Of a stretch of DNA of 64,000 nt, positions 25,678-38,100 are shown piece after piece. The translations under genes and the position numbers were made by a program. The notes under the pieces are model-generated. The model made no database searches. It was not told the origin of the DNA and worked only from the letters and a program-made list of their open reading frames with translations. This stretch comes from Litomosoides sigmodontis. Its lineage: Eukaryota; Nematoda; Chromadorea; Rhabditida; Onchocercidae. The stretch's first letter is position 1, and each line of letters starts with the position of its first letter. Location: positions 703,001-767,000 of the forward strand of contig OY718806.1 of the NCBI GenBank assembly GCA_963070105.1, in the 5' to 3' direction.

Positions 25678-26034
25678 AGAAACCTATTTCAAACAAATGA
25701 ATAATGTTTTTTGATCGTCCCTCATAAATTACCACCGTCAAAATTTTTAGGAGCAATTTGAAAGCAAAGGATTTGACAGAAATAAAGCTCATCCATTTCG
25801 CTTGAGCAGGAGCATATGCAAATTTTGCGCATGTCCTGGCGTAACTTTTTTTCTCGTGTGGTGTTATTGATCGCTCATTCCTTCGCCGTGCGTGGTTGGT
25901 TGCCTTGAATTTTTTGTGTAAATTCTGATGTTAGAAGGAATTATGTGGAAAATTGGGTAATTTTAAAAATATTAAAAGTGCCCCCCAATGCTGCTTCCTA
26001 CCCTCTTTCGCAATTTCAGTAATTGACCAACAAT

Positions 26035-29000
26035 ATGTATACGGAAATCAAGGAATTAGCGAACTTCTTGGCTCTTTATATGCATAATCGTTTTCCAGGA
26101 CATCAGGTGAGGGTTTTGCACTTCAGTTTACACAAGGAGAATATTCTGAATTATCAATATTAGCTAATAGTAACAAATGCTCCCTTTCATTTAGATCAAC
26201 CTTTGTATGGAAACTTTCGCTAATTATTTGGCAATAAGATTCTATCATATTTGGTATCCCGATCAACCAAAATATGGTAAGGAATGTTTCAAAAAAATGT
26301 TCCCGATGAATAAGACGATTGTCGAAAGGAGAAGAGGATTAATTAATTTATTGAAAGCACAAATTGACAAAAACTCATTAATCGGCTTGCATTTTGCAGT
26401 TTTTGATTACAGATTAAAAGAACTCATCTTAGAATATTCAATTTCTCTTAAGTGTTTGATTGTAGCCGAAAATGAGCGTTTCCTGGCGATCAAAACACAT
26501 CAAAGTTTGGATGAAACATTGCTTGCCGCTGCAGAATATAGTGGCGTCGATGCGAATGATCTCTACGCAAGCTTACCACGTTCGTCTATTACCAAAGCTT
26601 TAAATTTCACTCACGTAACACATAACACGTAACACAAACAAATTCCATCACGTCTATGTCGCGGATAGAATAGAATTTCCACTTGAAGACATTATTTTAG
26701 CAAGCATTTTTATATTCTGCAATCCTGGCGAAGTAACTTGTCGTATTCCGGAATATCCATTTGTTATAACCATTTGGCGTGGTCCACTAGACGCAGACAG
26801 ATATTATACTTCGGCTTCCATTGGTGCAGCAAAATATTACGACGGAATCTTACCAAATACTCAAACTACTTCTTTAAGCACTTATGCCTCGGCGGGTAAG
26901 CTTATATGAGTAGTAATTGTATTTATTCATTCCTTCTACGTTCACTACTTTCCAGCTCATTCCTTCGTCATCTCAGTTCAGTGCAGTATCACTTTCAATT
27001 TCATTTAAGGCGTGATCTGACGTAAAACTTTAGCGCATGTTTTACTTTGAATGCATCGCAAAGGAGGTAAAGGTTTTGAAGTGGTAGCTCACTAACTACA
27101 ACTTTCTGAATTCCAAAAATGCATAAACTTGAGCTTACAGCTGCTGCAAGTGGAAGTTCAGGAAACATGGATGTTGCTACGCCCGATCGTTCTGTTCCAC
27201 TTGAACTAGTTGCCTCTGCTGAAATTGCTATTAACGATTTCGCTACTTCTGGTTTTGTCGACCTCAAAGAGGTTTATAGCAAATAATTTAAATGCAATCT
27301 TTCTCTCACTAAAATCCTCAAATCGTACCGGACGACGACATTACAGATTCCACCAACACTATTTTGCATAAAAGGATCAGATCGTGTAGAATTTACTGGG
27401 AGAATGCTCAATTGCATACATTTTCGTGCTCAACGTCTGTCATCGCATCATACAGTCACGTATCAAAATGAGCATGATGCGCAGCTAATGAACAGAAATG
27501 CAAATGGCGAAGCAGCAGCCGCTCCTGCACCGACCTTCGGTATAATAAGTTAGCTTCCTTCCTAATATTTTAAGTTTGCAAATTATAAAACTTTACATGA
27601 TCTTTCTTTAAAGTCTACACCATTCTCCTCAGTTCATTCCTTAAATATCGCAGCTTGGCAAATTTCAGATAACAATCAGCCACAGCAGCAGCATCAGTTT
27701 GCTATGAGTGCAGAGGGTTGCACTGGTAGGCGTAATGGTTGAAAATTTTATACTTTTCACAAACGACAAGTTTTGTGTAGTAGTGATTAAGGGGGGAAAT
27801 ATTCGTTGCCTTTTTAAGCATTTAAACATGAGATGGAAAAGGAAGGATCAATGTTAGAAACTGAAATCAACCAATTGCACTATTACTGAATGACACTTTA
27901 GCTAGAAGCCTAACAACGCGCTTCGTCTGCGAATCCTTATCAACGTCCTTCTCAGCTAAAAATTGCAAATTTCATGTTTTTTCCAACTGAAAGCCGCAAC
28001 ACGTGCAAAATTATTTTGCACAAAAAAAGCACTCAAATACTTTCAGCCAATGAACCTCATGTAACCAATCAATACGCTGCCGTGGCGACACCTGTTCAGT
28101 CAACAAATTTTTCAAATACAGTAAACGGCAACAATGCAGTGGTACAATTCAGTGTTTTAATATGCTTGTATATTTCCGTTCTGATTGCTGGCAGTATTGC
28201 ACTTCCAGGTTGCATTGCTAGAAAATGGTGAAAGTTAAGCAGAGGCGCAATCATTTTTACACTTCATTTTCAAATTTCGAAACATTTCTTGCAGCCTTCA
28301 CAAACAGTGGACCTGACAAATCAACCTTCCCCAGTCCGCAATGGATCAGATCATTTCGGTCCAATTTTTGGTACCTCTTCTAACTTGCAACCATCCGTGC
28401 ATTCACACGCTACTTACAATTCCACCAGTCAGGTTGCTACTAATTTCCTACCGACATCAAATAGCTCAACAGACTGCAACTTTCCACGTAACTTTATTGC
28501 TTCCGAGAATAGCGCTCAATCGGTACGAGATATTTCAAAAATGCAACGATAACACACAACACACATTCTCTACAAAATAATTGGAAAAAATTATTCTCAA
28601 ATCTTTCGCTTTGTGTACAGCACCTTAAGACACTAACTCAAGGAACTCCAAGTTAAAACACCACTTTCTTACAGTTGCACGGTCAATCCGACACACCTGA
28701 ATCCAGCTGGAGTTACAAAGCTTGTGCAAACGATAATGCATCTAAAAATAGTATGCTTTTCTCCTAGCAGGAAGCAATTCATTTAAACGATTTTTATTTC
28801 CTCTCCTTCTCTTTAGGCCGCGTTTCTCGGTTCTTTCCATGATGTGAATCTAAAAGAGAAAGATGCCAGCGCTTCCTCATTTACAAATTCTTTCTAATTT
28901 CTTTTTAAATTTCAGAATATAATATCTGGAAACCTATTCCATCCCTCACCATAAACAACGGCAACTTAACTGAAACCATTTATGCACACAACTACATCTT

Positions 29001-31581
29001 CGACCAGCCACTGTCATCCGCGTCAACGGAGAGTCAAAAACCAGTACAGTCATCATCACAAAGCGTAACCTTACATTTTTCACTTCAATGTCAGCTTCCT
29101 AAATCATAAATTAGCAAGAATTACGCCTTGAAAGCTTACATCTAACTTTGTGTAAAGTGAAATCTAAACAATTTGCTGATCACGTGATCTAGTTATTCTC
29201 AAGCTATTTTGCTTTTGCGTCAAAATGTTGTGACATCAAATTTATTTCACATAATCATTGCATCACCAACTGTTTCACACTTACAGTCATTCGAATCGGA
29301 AATGAACGATCTACAGCAGCGTCTATCCAACTTGTCGTTCTTGGATACTCCACCGCGGCAATCTCAAACACAGCAACCTGAGCCGCAAGAGCAACCACCG
29401 CAAGCATTTCCGCCTCAGACTTTGCCAGGTGTACCGCAAGCGTACTCATCGCAGCAATATTCGTCAGATTCATATCCGTCACTGTCACTACACACATCGC
29501 CACAAACATCTCTATCACAGGCACCGCTGCCGCAAGCATCAGATTCATATCCGTCGCTGTCACTACACACATCACCACAAACATCGTTATCTCAGGCACC
29601 GCTGCCGCAAGCGTCAGATTCATATCCGTCGCTGTCACTACACACATCACCACAAACATCGTTATCTCAGGCACCGCTGTCGCAAGCGTATTCATCACAG
29701 TCGCAACAGGAATTTTCTTCGGATTCATATACGTCGCTGTCACTACTCACATCGCCACAAACATCTTTATCACAGACACAGCTGCCGCAAGCGTATCTAT
29801 CACAGTCGCGACAACAATTTTCGTCAGATTCATATCCGTCGCTGCCACTACTCACATCGCCACAAACATCTTTATCACAAGCACCGCTGCCGCAATCGTA
29901 TCCATCACAGTCGCGACAACAATTTTCTTCAGATTCATATCCGTCGCTGCCACTACTCACATCGCCACAAACATCTTTATCACAGGCACCGCTACCGCAA
30001 TCGTATCCATCACAGTCGCGACAACAATTTTCTTCGGATTCATATCCGTCGCTGCCACTACTCACATCGCCACAAACATCTTTATCACAGGCACCGCTAC
30101 CGCAAGCGTATCCATCACAGTCGCGACAACAATTTTCGTCAGATTCAAAGCCGTCGCTGTCACTACACACATCGCCACAAACATCTTTATCACAAGCACC
30201 GCTGCCGCAAGCTTATCCATCACGGTCGCAACAACAATTTTCTTCAGATTTATATCCGTCAACGGTTCAACCAAGGCAAATATTTCCGCCGCAACCATCA
30301 ACCACAAGAGATACACCGCAACCACAAGAGATATCGTCACAGCATGTACCGTTACCGCAACCGCTGCCAATGCAGCCAGTGGCATCGGAATTAGTACCAG
30401 TGCAGTCGATGGCAGCGGAATCACCGCAATCACTTCTAATGCAACCGCAAATAACGCCAATTCAGCCAATACCAGCGCAATTATTGGGAATGCAAGCAGT
30501 ACCACTGCAACTAATGCCAATACAGCGGGTTACACCGGAATCAATGCCAATACACCTAATGACGCCGGAATTAATAACAATGCAGTCGATGGCGCAGCAA
30601 TCATCGCAATCACTTCTAGTGCAACCGCAAATAATGCCAATTCAGCCTATGGCACCGGAACCAATGTTAATTCAGCCAGTGCCACCGCAACTGATGCGAG
30701 TACAATCAGCAACACCGGAATCAATGCTAATGCAGCCAGTAACACCTGAATCTATTCCCATGCAGTTAATGACACCGGAATTAACACTCATGCAATCAAG
30801 GGCAGCGGAATCATCGCAGTTAATTCCAATGCAACCGCAATTGCTTCCAATTCAACTAATGCCAATGCAGCTAACAGCACCGGAATTAATACCAGCGCAC
30901 TCAATGGCAGTGGAATCTCCGCAATCAATTCCAATGCAACCGCCACTGATGCCAATTCAGGCAATGCAACCGCAATTAATGCCAATCCAGCCAGTACCAC
31001 AGCAACTTATCCCAATGCAGCTAGTACAATCGCGACCAATTCCAACGCAGCCAGTGACACCGGAATCAATTCCCATGCTGCTAACAACACCGGAATTCGC
31101 ACCAGTGCACTCAATGGCAGTGGAAGTGCCGCAATCAATTCAGATGCGACCGCAATTACTGCAAATGCTACCGCAAATGATGCAAACACAACCGGCAGCA
31201 CCGGAATCAATGCCAATGCAGTCAGTGACACCGGAATCAATTCCCGTGCAGTCAATGACACCGGAATTCACACCAGTGCAACGAATGGCAGCAGAACCGG
31301 AGCAACGAATTCCAATGCAACCGGAAGTACCACCAATTCAGCCAACGCCACCGCAACTAATGCCAATTCAGCTAATGCAACCGCAGCTAATGCAACCGCA
31401 GCTAATGCAACCGCAGCTAATGCAACCGCAGCTAACGCCACTGCACCACCCAATGCAAGAAATGCTACCGCAAGCGCAACCGCAACAAATGATAGGGCAA
31501 CAGATGTCTCTGCCATATGCACCGCGATCATGGACACCATATACAGGAAATTTACCATGCAATTGTGGTAGAAACCGCTAA
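26035..31581 (+). CDS. fog-3: FOG-3-like Tob/BTG protein with giant repeat tail, copy 1
   Basis: Tob/BTG-domain protein. The worm family member FOG-3 is known to specify sperm fate and to bind RNA as an assembling protein. Twelve exons: 26035-26106, 26195-26276, 26466-26579, 26701-26895, 27141-27271, 27347-27539, 27669-27725, 28047-28141, 28295-28522, 28675-28750, 28916-29064, 29287-31581. The model gives 1228 aa. Residues 1 to about 120 are the Tob domain: MYTEIKELANFL start, box-A-like FYHIWYPDQPKY, ERFLAIKTH, AAEYSGVDANDLYASLPP, then IFCNPGEVTCRI. Residues 120-464 are low-complexity N/S/Q-rich. Residues 465-1228, all one exon, are Q/P/S/M-rich tandem repeats ending in a non-repeated cap (LPYAPRSWTPYTGNLPCNCG). 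C. elegans FOG-3 is far shorter, about 260 aa. The exon 3 donor (C/GTTCGT) is weak but gives the right phase and domain. All other junctions are canonical. Confidence 0.82.
29550..30250 (+). repeat. 35-aa tandem repeats in copy 1 last exon
   Basis: Units of about 105 bp encode a 35-residue repeat (core SDSYPSLPLLTSPQTSLSQ, then APLPQxYPSQSRQQFS). Early units are shortened to about 25 residues. The middle units are almost identical, indicating recent expansion. Copy 2 retains only the first units. Confidence 0.9.
30360..31440 (+). repeat. PMQP-type short repeats in copy 1 last exon
   Basis: Degenerate repeats of the form P-x-Q-[PL]-[MVT]-x-P-[EQ]-[SL]-[MI], spaced by about 10-12 residues. They end in four exact QLMQP pentads (three in copy 2). 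Because P/Q/M codons are read in phase, the other frames also stay open and give long spurious ORFs. Confidence 0.85.
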
Positions 31582-31635
31582 AATATGAAAGAGAATGAAT
31601 GTCTGCCACGATAATTAAGCAAGGCCTTCAAAAAT

Positions 31636-31826
31636 ATTATATAATAATAAATAATTATATACTGTTTTTATTATAAAAGTACTATTATTATTACTATTAC
31701 TATTATATTTATTACTATTATTGATTAATATTATAATTATCTTATTATCTTATTATCATTACTATTATTATTTTATTATTCGTAATATCGATTATTATTA
31801 CTACTACTACTAGTACCAGTATTATT
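31636..31826. repeat. ATT/TAC-rich trinucleotide tract after copy 1 stop
   Basis: A 3' flanking microsatellite of ATT, ACT and related triplets. The corresponding tract at about 40635-40803 is shorter by small indels. Confidence 0.8.
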
Positions 31827-32176
31827 ATATGAGGAAAATCTTTTGAATTAGAAGCGAGCTGTAGGTAAAGAAGTTAGTGTAAAGATGGTTCTGAACTAAA
31901 ATCTGGTTTAAGAGCTAAGTCAAAAAATTCCTAAATCAAAACTGATTATATATTAGAGTATTGCTGAACCAAAAATTTCCAAATTAAAATGGGGCAACAA
32001 AGACACTTACTTCTCTAACGTATTTGCAATTGGACAAATGTAACAAAATTCTCTAGCTAAAATGGAATTTCTTCTATGAAACGTGCTTCTCTAATTTGTG
32101 TCACAGTTAGCACCCCTTCCCACACGTGCCGTCCCGTCTTCGAAAGCTTTTTTAATGTTTTTTTTTTATTTGCGAC

Positions 32177-32534
32177 AGAGAGATCGCTTATGTCTGCTTG
32201 ATTGCTCGCCTTGCAAACAGTACATCCGAAATGTTTTCTAAAATAAAATTTTGTTTTTATTTGTGTACGCAGCAGACGCAGTCAAATGTTCACTTATTGA
32301 TTGCGATTGAAGAAGTACTACTGAATGAAATAGGTAAGTCTGGGATTTCTGGAAAAGCTCAATGAAAGCAGCAGGCTTGATCATTCGCCGGTGCACAATA
32401 CAGCCACCAAATGATGTATACCGCGTTTTTGTTGAAAGAATAAACGAAACAAGGGATAAATGTTTGAATGAATTAAAGTATTGCAATATTGAAGAGAATT
32501 ATACGTCTATTCAAGCTACAAATGAGTTGATATA
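32177..32534 (+). CDS. 3' exons of an unrecognised gene (whole at this end)
   Basis: Downstream of FOG-3-like copy 1, an exon follows an acceptor GTACGCAG at about 32271. It encodes QTQSNVHLLIAIEEVLLNEI and ends at a GTAAGT donor in phase 1 (about 32333). The matching phase opens after AATGAAAG at about 32369 and reads on as AAGLIIRRCTIQPPNDVYRV and VERINETRDKC to a TAA at 32534. Codon composition is protein-like. An earlier exon may start after GCGACAG at about 32177. No family is recognised and no start codon could be fixed. The duplication edge (32424) falls inside the last exon, so copy 2 has lost the final 37 residues. Confidence 0.5.
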
Positions 32535-34256
32535 AGGAAGCAAGTAGCAGGTTTATTGAACTGTCATTGATTAGCGTTAAGAATCAGCTGTAATTGGTAT
32601 TTATTTAACATTGATTTGAAGTAGATAAAAGCGTGGATTTGAATAGGACGTAGAACGATGTTAGCTATAACTGATCTCGACATCAACGGTCTGCTTTTTT
32701 CCAAGCAGTATGCAATACCGAAAGAAAAATAGGGTCGGAAACAGCTATCGTCCAATTTATAACAAAATCAGAAATATTTTTGAAATTCTGTGTCGCTACA
32801 CGCGAAGTTTCATCTCTGCATAATTAATTTCTTTATTTGCTTTTTTGCATTTAATATGAGCTTCATAGAGAAATTCTCCGTATTTTATTTGAATTAAGAG
32901 CAGAAACTTGCAAAATTTTATTAAATTCTCCTTCCTGCTTAGACATATCTCATTTCGGTGCTTTGCCAAAATTTTATTCCTCATTCGCATCGGTAGGAAA
33001 TATTTCTTTACAATGATACTTTTTTTGGTGGAAGTAATTAGATTATTAAAAACTAATGGATGCTGCACAAAACATTTTTTCGTCAATGAGGTTGATATTA
33101 AAACAGCTTTCCCAAACATTCCATTGCACTGTGTATCAAGCTTGGGCTATCATTTTTGCTACGGGAAATTCATGAAAGTCCTGAGCGCTAATTTCGATTT
33201 GTCGAAATTTGTTCTAACACAGTTGGCACAACAAACTTCTAACAATTACATTCCGGTTTTGCATGCTCCCCAGCAATTAGGCTGCATCGGATAACATTTC
33301 AAAAACTTCTCCCAGCGTCCCAATTCTGCTCTCAGCGCTAAGAAAATGTAAATATACACCGCATGAAGCGGCCTGAATTTTCTCGCTTTGTTTAAATCAT
33401 TTCCACCTGAGACTTGTCAGTTCACTTAATGATTGCTTCGGGTACAATACTATGGCTACAACCAAAGAACAATCGATCATTCTTCAGCTGAAAATTCACG
33501 ACAGCAGTGCTACAGTAATCCCCTTCAAACAGTAACGAATGAAGCTTGCCTGCTTTAATGAGCACGCAAGGCTTTACTTAACTTACCTTCAATTTACAAT
33601 ATCAATTTAACATTAGTAAGACAGCTACTGTGTAAAATTTGTCACTCGTCATTTCTACATTTTTATCACATTAACAATAACCTTACCGTAAGCGTTATGA
33701 AGGGTTATGTTATCTGAATAATTATGAATTCTATTCAAAATATTTTACGCTGGACATTTTAATCCGTCTCTAAACACAATCATAATTGCAACAATTTTCT
33801 CCCAACATGTTATATAGGTATGCAAATAAATTCGTTGAAAACAAAGTTCCTGCAAATATTAAATGGAACCCGCTACTGTCAAACAGAAGAAATAAATGAG
33901 AAGAGGCGACAAGTCCACATGTGTTGGTAAGAAAAGTTCAACTTGTTACGGTTTAAAATTTACTATCCGACGTAATTTCTTCCCGTAATATAACATACTT
34001 CAAGACGAAATTATGGATGGAATTTAACCATACAGATAAAGAATGTAATAATTAAGTGAACGAAACATTTAATCATTAAACTGTTTATTGACGGTAACGC
34101 CCAATGAGAGAAAAAGTTTGTGTTTCACTTTGCTGTGATAATTTGGGAAATAGAACGTTACAGCTCAATTTCACAATTATATAATCGAGAAAGAAAGTTA
34201 CATATATTCATACAATCATTTAAAGCCACAAAAAGTTCAGCTGTTTTAAAAACTCT
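32535..34256. other. Unique spacer between the two copies
   Basis: About 1.7 kb found once. It has overlapping ORFs on both strands around 32796-33294 (128 codons on plus, 107 on minus). The plus ORF ends in a plausible exon after ACACAG (SNNYIPVLHAPQQLGCIG) but has no family. The final 190 bp (34067-34255) are the diverged upstream-flank repeat. Nothing else could be assigned. Confidence 0.45.
34067..34255. repeat. Upstream-flank repeat, copy B
   Basis: A diverged partner of 23219-23368, with substitutions and an extra block of roughly 45 bp after TTAAACTG. It joins directly to the tRNA-like fragment at about 34257, whereas 1.8 kb separates the same two elements before copy 1. Confidence 0.8.
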
Positions 34257-34259
34257 ATA

Positions 34260-34302
34260 ACTCATAACTTGAAGATCGTAGGTTCAAATCCCACCTGCGC
34301 GA
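34260..34302 (+). pseudogene. tRNA-Met-like 3' half, second copy
   Basis: Identical to 25176-25218. It is preceded by unrelated sequence (the upstream-flank repeat), which confirms that the shared sequence begins at the anticodon loop. Confidence 0.55.
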
Positions 34303-34437
34303 CGCTTGCCTTCAGGTGATTCAAAAGCATATTCATTCATTCATTCATTGATATTGCTATAACTAACCTGTACAACAAACCAGCAAACACTGTTTGTTCC
34401 AATCGAGTTTAATTTCCTAGAAGCACATCCATGCATC

Positions 34438-34761
34438 TCACGATGCTTCAAGTTCGCACATTTCTGACCTTGGAATATTTTTACAGTAATTAGCTAAAAA
34501 AATAGACGTTGAAAAGAAGTTATTAAAGTAGAAGGAAATTGAGCTGAGCATTTTGACAATGACAAGCATGCATTGCTTGCAATTTTCAACGATTATCCAT
34601 CCAGTAGAAGATTCGCGATGCACATTGGCAATTGCAGAAATTCCGATATTCGCTGAATGAATGCGCAGAAGCTCTCTTACGAATACTTGCAAAAAAATTT
34701 TCTTAGCTCCCTCTGTCGAGGGGTTTCCGCCTGACTCAATGTAAGGTAACTGTTTCTCCAC
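34438..34761 (-). CDS. Unrecognised 107-aa ORF, divergent to copy 2
   Basis: Same translation as 25354-25677. Identity between the copies says little about function, because the whole surrounding segment is identical. Confidence 0.25.
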   Translation of the reverse strand: MEKQLPYIESGGNPSTEGAKKIFLQVFVRELLRIHSANIGISAIANVHRESSTGWIIVENCKQCMLVIVKMLSSISFYFNNFFSTSIFLANYCKNIPRSEMCELEAS

Positions 34762-35118
34762 AGAAACCTATTTCAAACAAATGAATAATGTTTTTTGATC
34801 GTCCCTCATAAATTACCACCGTCAAAATTTTTAGGAGCAATTTGAAAGCAAAGGATTTGACAGAAATAAAGCTCATCCATTTCGCTTGAGCAGGAGCATA
34901 TGCAAATTTTGCGCATGTCCTGGCGTAACTTTTTTTCTCGTGTGGTGTTATTGATCGCTCATTCCTTCGCCGTGCGTGGTTGGTTGCCTTGAATTTTTTG
35001 TGTAAATTCTGATGTTAGAAGGAATTATGTGGAAAATTGGGTAATTTTAAAAATATTAAAAGTGCCCCCCAATGCTGCTTCCTACCCTCTTTCGCAATTT
35101 CAGTAATTGACCAACAAT

Positions 35119-38100
35119 ATGTATACGGAAATCAAGGAATTAGCGAACTTCTTGGCTCTTTATATGCATAATCGTTTTCCAGGACATCAGGTGAGGGTTT
35201 TGCACTTCAGTTTACACAAGGAGAATATTCTGAATTATCAATATTAGCTAATAGTAACAAATGCTCCCTTTCATTTAGATCAACCTTTGTATGGAAACTT
35301 TCGCTAATTATTTGGCAATAAGATTCTATCATATTTGGTATCCCGATCAACCAAAATATGGTAAGGAATGTTTCAAAAAAATGTTCCCGATGAATAAGAC
35401 GATTGTCGAAAGGAGAAGAGGATTAATTAATTTATTGAAAGCACAAATTGACAAAAACTCATTAATCGGCTTGCATTTTGCAGTTTTTGATTACAGATTA
35501 AAAGAACTCATCTTAGAATATTCAATTTCTCTTAAGTGTTTGATTGTAGCCGAAAATGAGCGTTTCCTGGCGATCAAAACACATCAAAGTTTGGATGAAA
35601 CATTGCTTGCCGCTGCAGAATATAGTGGCGTCGATGCGAATGATCTCTACGCAAGCTTACCACGTTCGTCTATTACCAAAGCTTTAAATTTCACTCACGT
35701 AACACATAACACGTAACACAAACAAATTCCATCACGTCTATGTCGCGGATAGAATAGAATTTCCACTTGAAGACATTATTTTAGCAAGCATTTTTATATT
35801 CTGCAATCCTGGCGAAGTAACTTGTCGTATTCCGGAATATCCATTTGTTATAACCATTTGGCGTGGTCCACTAGACGCAGACAGATATTATACTTCGGCT
35901 TCCATTGGTGCAGCAAAATATTACGACGGAATCTTACCAAATACTCAAACTACTTCTTTAAGCACTTATGCCTCGGCGGGTAAGCTTATATGAGTAGTAA
36001 TTGTATTTATTCATTCCTTCTACGTTCACTACTTTCCAGCTCATTCCTTCGTCATCTCAGTTCAGTGCAGTATCACTTTCAATTTCATTTAAGGCGTGAT
36101 CTGACGTAAAACTTTAGCGCATGTTTTACTTTGAATGCATCGCAAAGGAGGTAAAGGTTTTGAAGTGGTAGCTCACTAACTACAACTTTCTGAATTCCAA
36201 AAATGCATAAACTTGAGCTTACAGCTGCTGCAAGTGGAAGTTCAGGAAACATGGATGTTGCTACGCCCGATCGTTCTGTTCCACTTGAACTAGTTGCCTC
36301 TGCTGAAATTGCTATTAACGATTTCGCTACTTCTGGTTTTGTCGACCTCAAAGAGGTTTATAGCAAATAATTTAAATGCAATCTTTCTCTCACTAAAATC
36401 CTCAAATCGTACCGGACGACGACATTACAGATTCCACCAACACTATTTTGCATAAAAGGATCAGATCGTGTAGAATTTACTGGGAGAATGCTCAATTGCA
36501 TACATTTTCGTGCTCAACGTCTGTCATCGCATCATACAGTCACGTATCAAAATGAGCATGATGCGCAGCTAATGAACAGAAATGCAAATGGCGAAGCAGC
36601 AGCCGCTCCTGCACCGACCTTCGGTATAATAAGTTAGCTTCCTTCCTAATATTTTAAGTTTGCAAATTATAAAACTTTACATGATCTTTCTTTAAAGTCT
36701 ACACCATTCTCCTCAGTTCATTCCTTAAATATCGCAGCTTGGCAAATTTCAGATAACAATCAGCCACAGCAGCAGCATCAGTTTGCTATGAGTGCAGAGG
36801 GTTGCACTGGTAGGCGTAATGGTTGAAAATTTTATACTTTTCACAAACGACAAGTTTTGTGTAGTAGTGATTAAGGGGGGAAATATTCGTTGCCTTTTTA
36901 AGCATTTAAACATGAGATGGAAAAGGAAGGATCAATGTTAGAAACTGAAATCAACCAATTGCACTATTACTGAATGACACTTTAGCTAGAAGCCTAACAA
37001 CGCGCTTCGTCTGCGAATCCTTATCAACGTCCTTCTCAGCTAAAAATTGCAAATTTCATGTTTTTTCCAACTGAAAGCCGCAACACGTGCAAAATTATTT
37101 TGCACAAAAAAAGCACTCAAATACTTTCAGCCAATGAACCTCATGTAACCAATCAATACGCTGCCGTGGCGACACCTGTTCAGTCAACAAATTTTTCAAA
37201 TACAGTAAACGGCAACAATGCAGTGGTACAATTCAGTGTTTTAATATGCTTGTATATTTCCGTTCTGATTGCTGGCAGTATTGCACTTCCAGGTTGCATT
37301 GCTAGAAAATGGTGAAAGTTAAGCAGAGGCGCAATCATTTTTACACTTCATTTTCAAATTTCGAAACATTTCTTGCAGCCTTCACAAACAGTGGACCTGA
37401 CAAATCAACCTTCCCCAGTCCGCAATGGATCAGATCATTTCGGTCCAATTTTTGGTACCTCTTCTAACTTGCAACCATCCGTGCATTCACACGCTACTTA
37501 CAATTCCACCAGTCAGGTTGCTACTAATTTCCTACCGACATCAAATAGCTCAACAGACTGCAACTTTCCACGTAACTTTATTGCTTCCGAGAATAGCGCT
37601 CAATCGGTACGAGATATTTCAAAAATGCAACGATAACACACAACACACATTCTCTACAAAATAATTGGAAAAAATTATTCTCAAATCTTTCGCTTTGTGT
37701 ACAGCACCTTAAGACACTAACTCAAGGAACTCCAAGTTAAAACACCACTTTCTTACAGTTGCACGGTCAATCCGACACACCTGAATCCAGCTGGAGTTAC
37801 AAAGCTTGTGCAAACGATAATGCATCTAAAAATAGTATGCTTTTCTCCTAGCAGGAAGCAATTCATTTAAACGATTTTTATTTCCTCTCCTTCTCTTTAG
37901 GCCGCGTTTCTCGGTTCTTTCCATGATGTGAATCTAAAAGAGAAAGATGCCAGCGCTTCCTCATTTACAAATTCTTTCTAATTTCTTTTTAAATTTCAGA
38001 ATATAATATCTGGAAACCTATTCCATCCCTCACCATAAACAACGGCAACTTAACTGAAACCATTTATGCACACAACTACATCTTCGACCAGCCACTGTCA

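Larger units (their letters stand above)
25173..32424 (+). repeat. Duplication unit, copy 1 (FOG-3-like locus)
   Basis: A direct repeat with the unit at 34257-41344; the offset is exactly 9084 bp from the left end into the start of the large repeat exon. The unit carries a tRNA-like fragment, a divergent short ORF, the whole FOG-3-like gene and part of the next gene. Apart from the repeat exon and small indels near the 3' end, the copies read as identical or nearly so, including introns. Confidence 0.95.

Noticed and set aside
29429..30394. 321-codon His/Arg-rich plus ORF overlapping the repeat exon
   Set aside because: A shifted-frame shadow of the Q/P/S repeats. The frame joined to exon 11 by a proper acceptor is the other one, and it ends in the non-repetitive cap.
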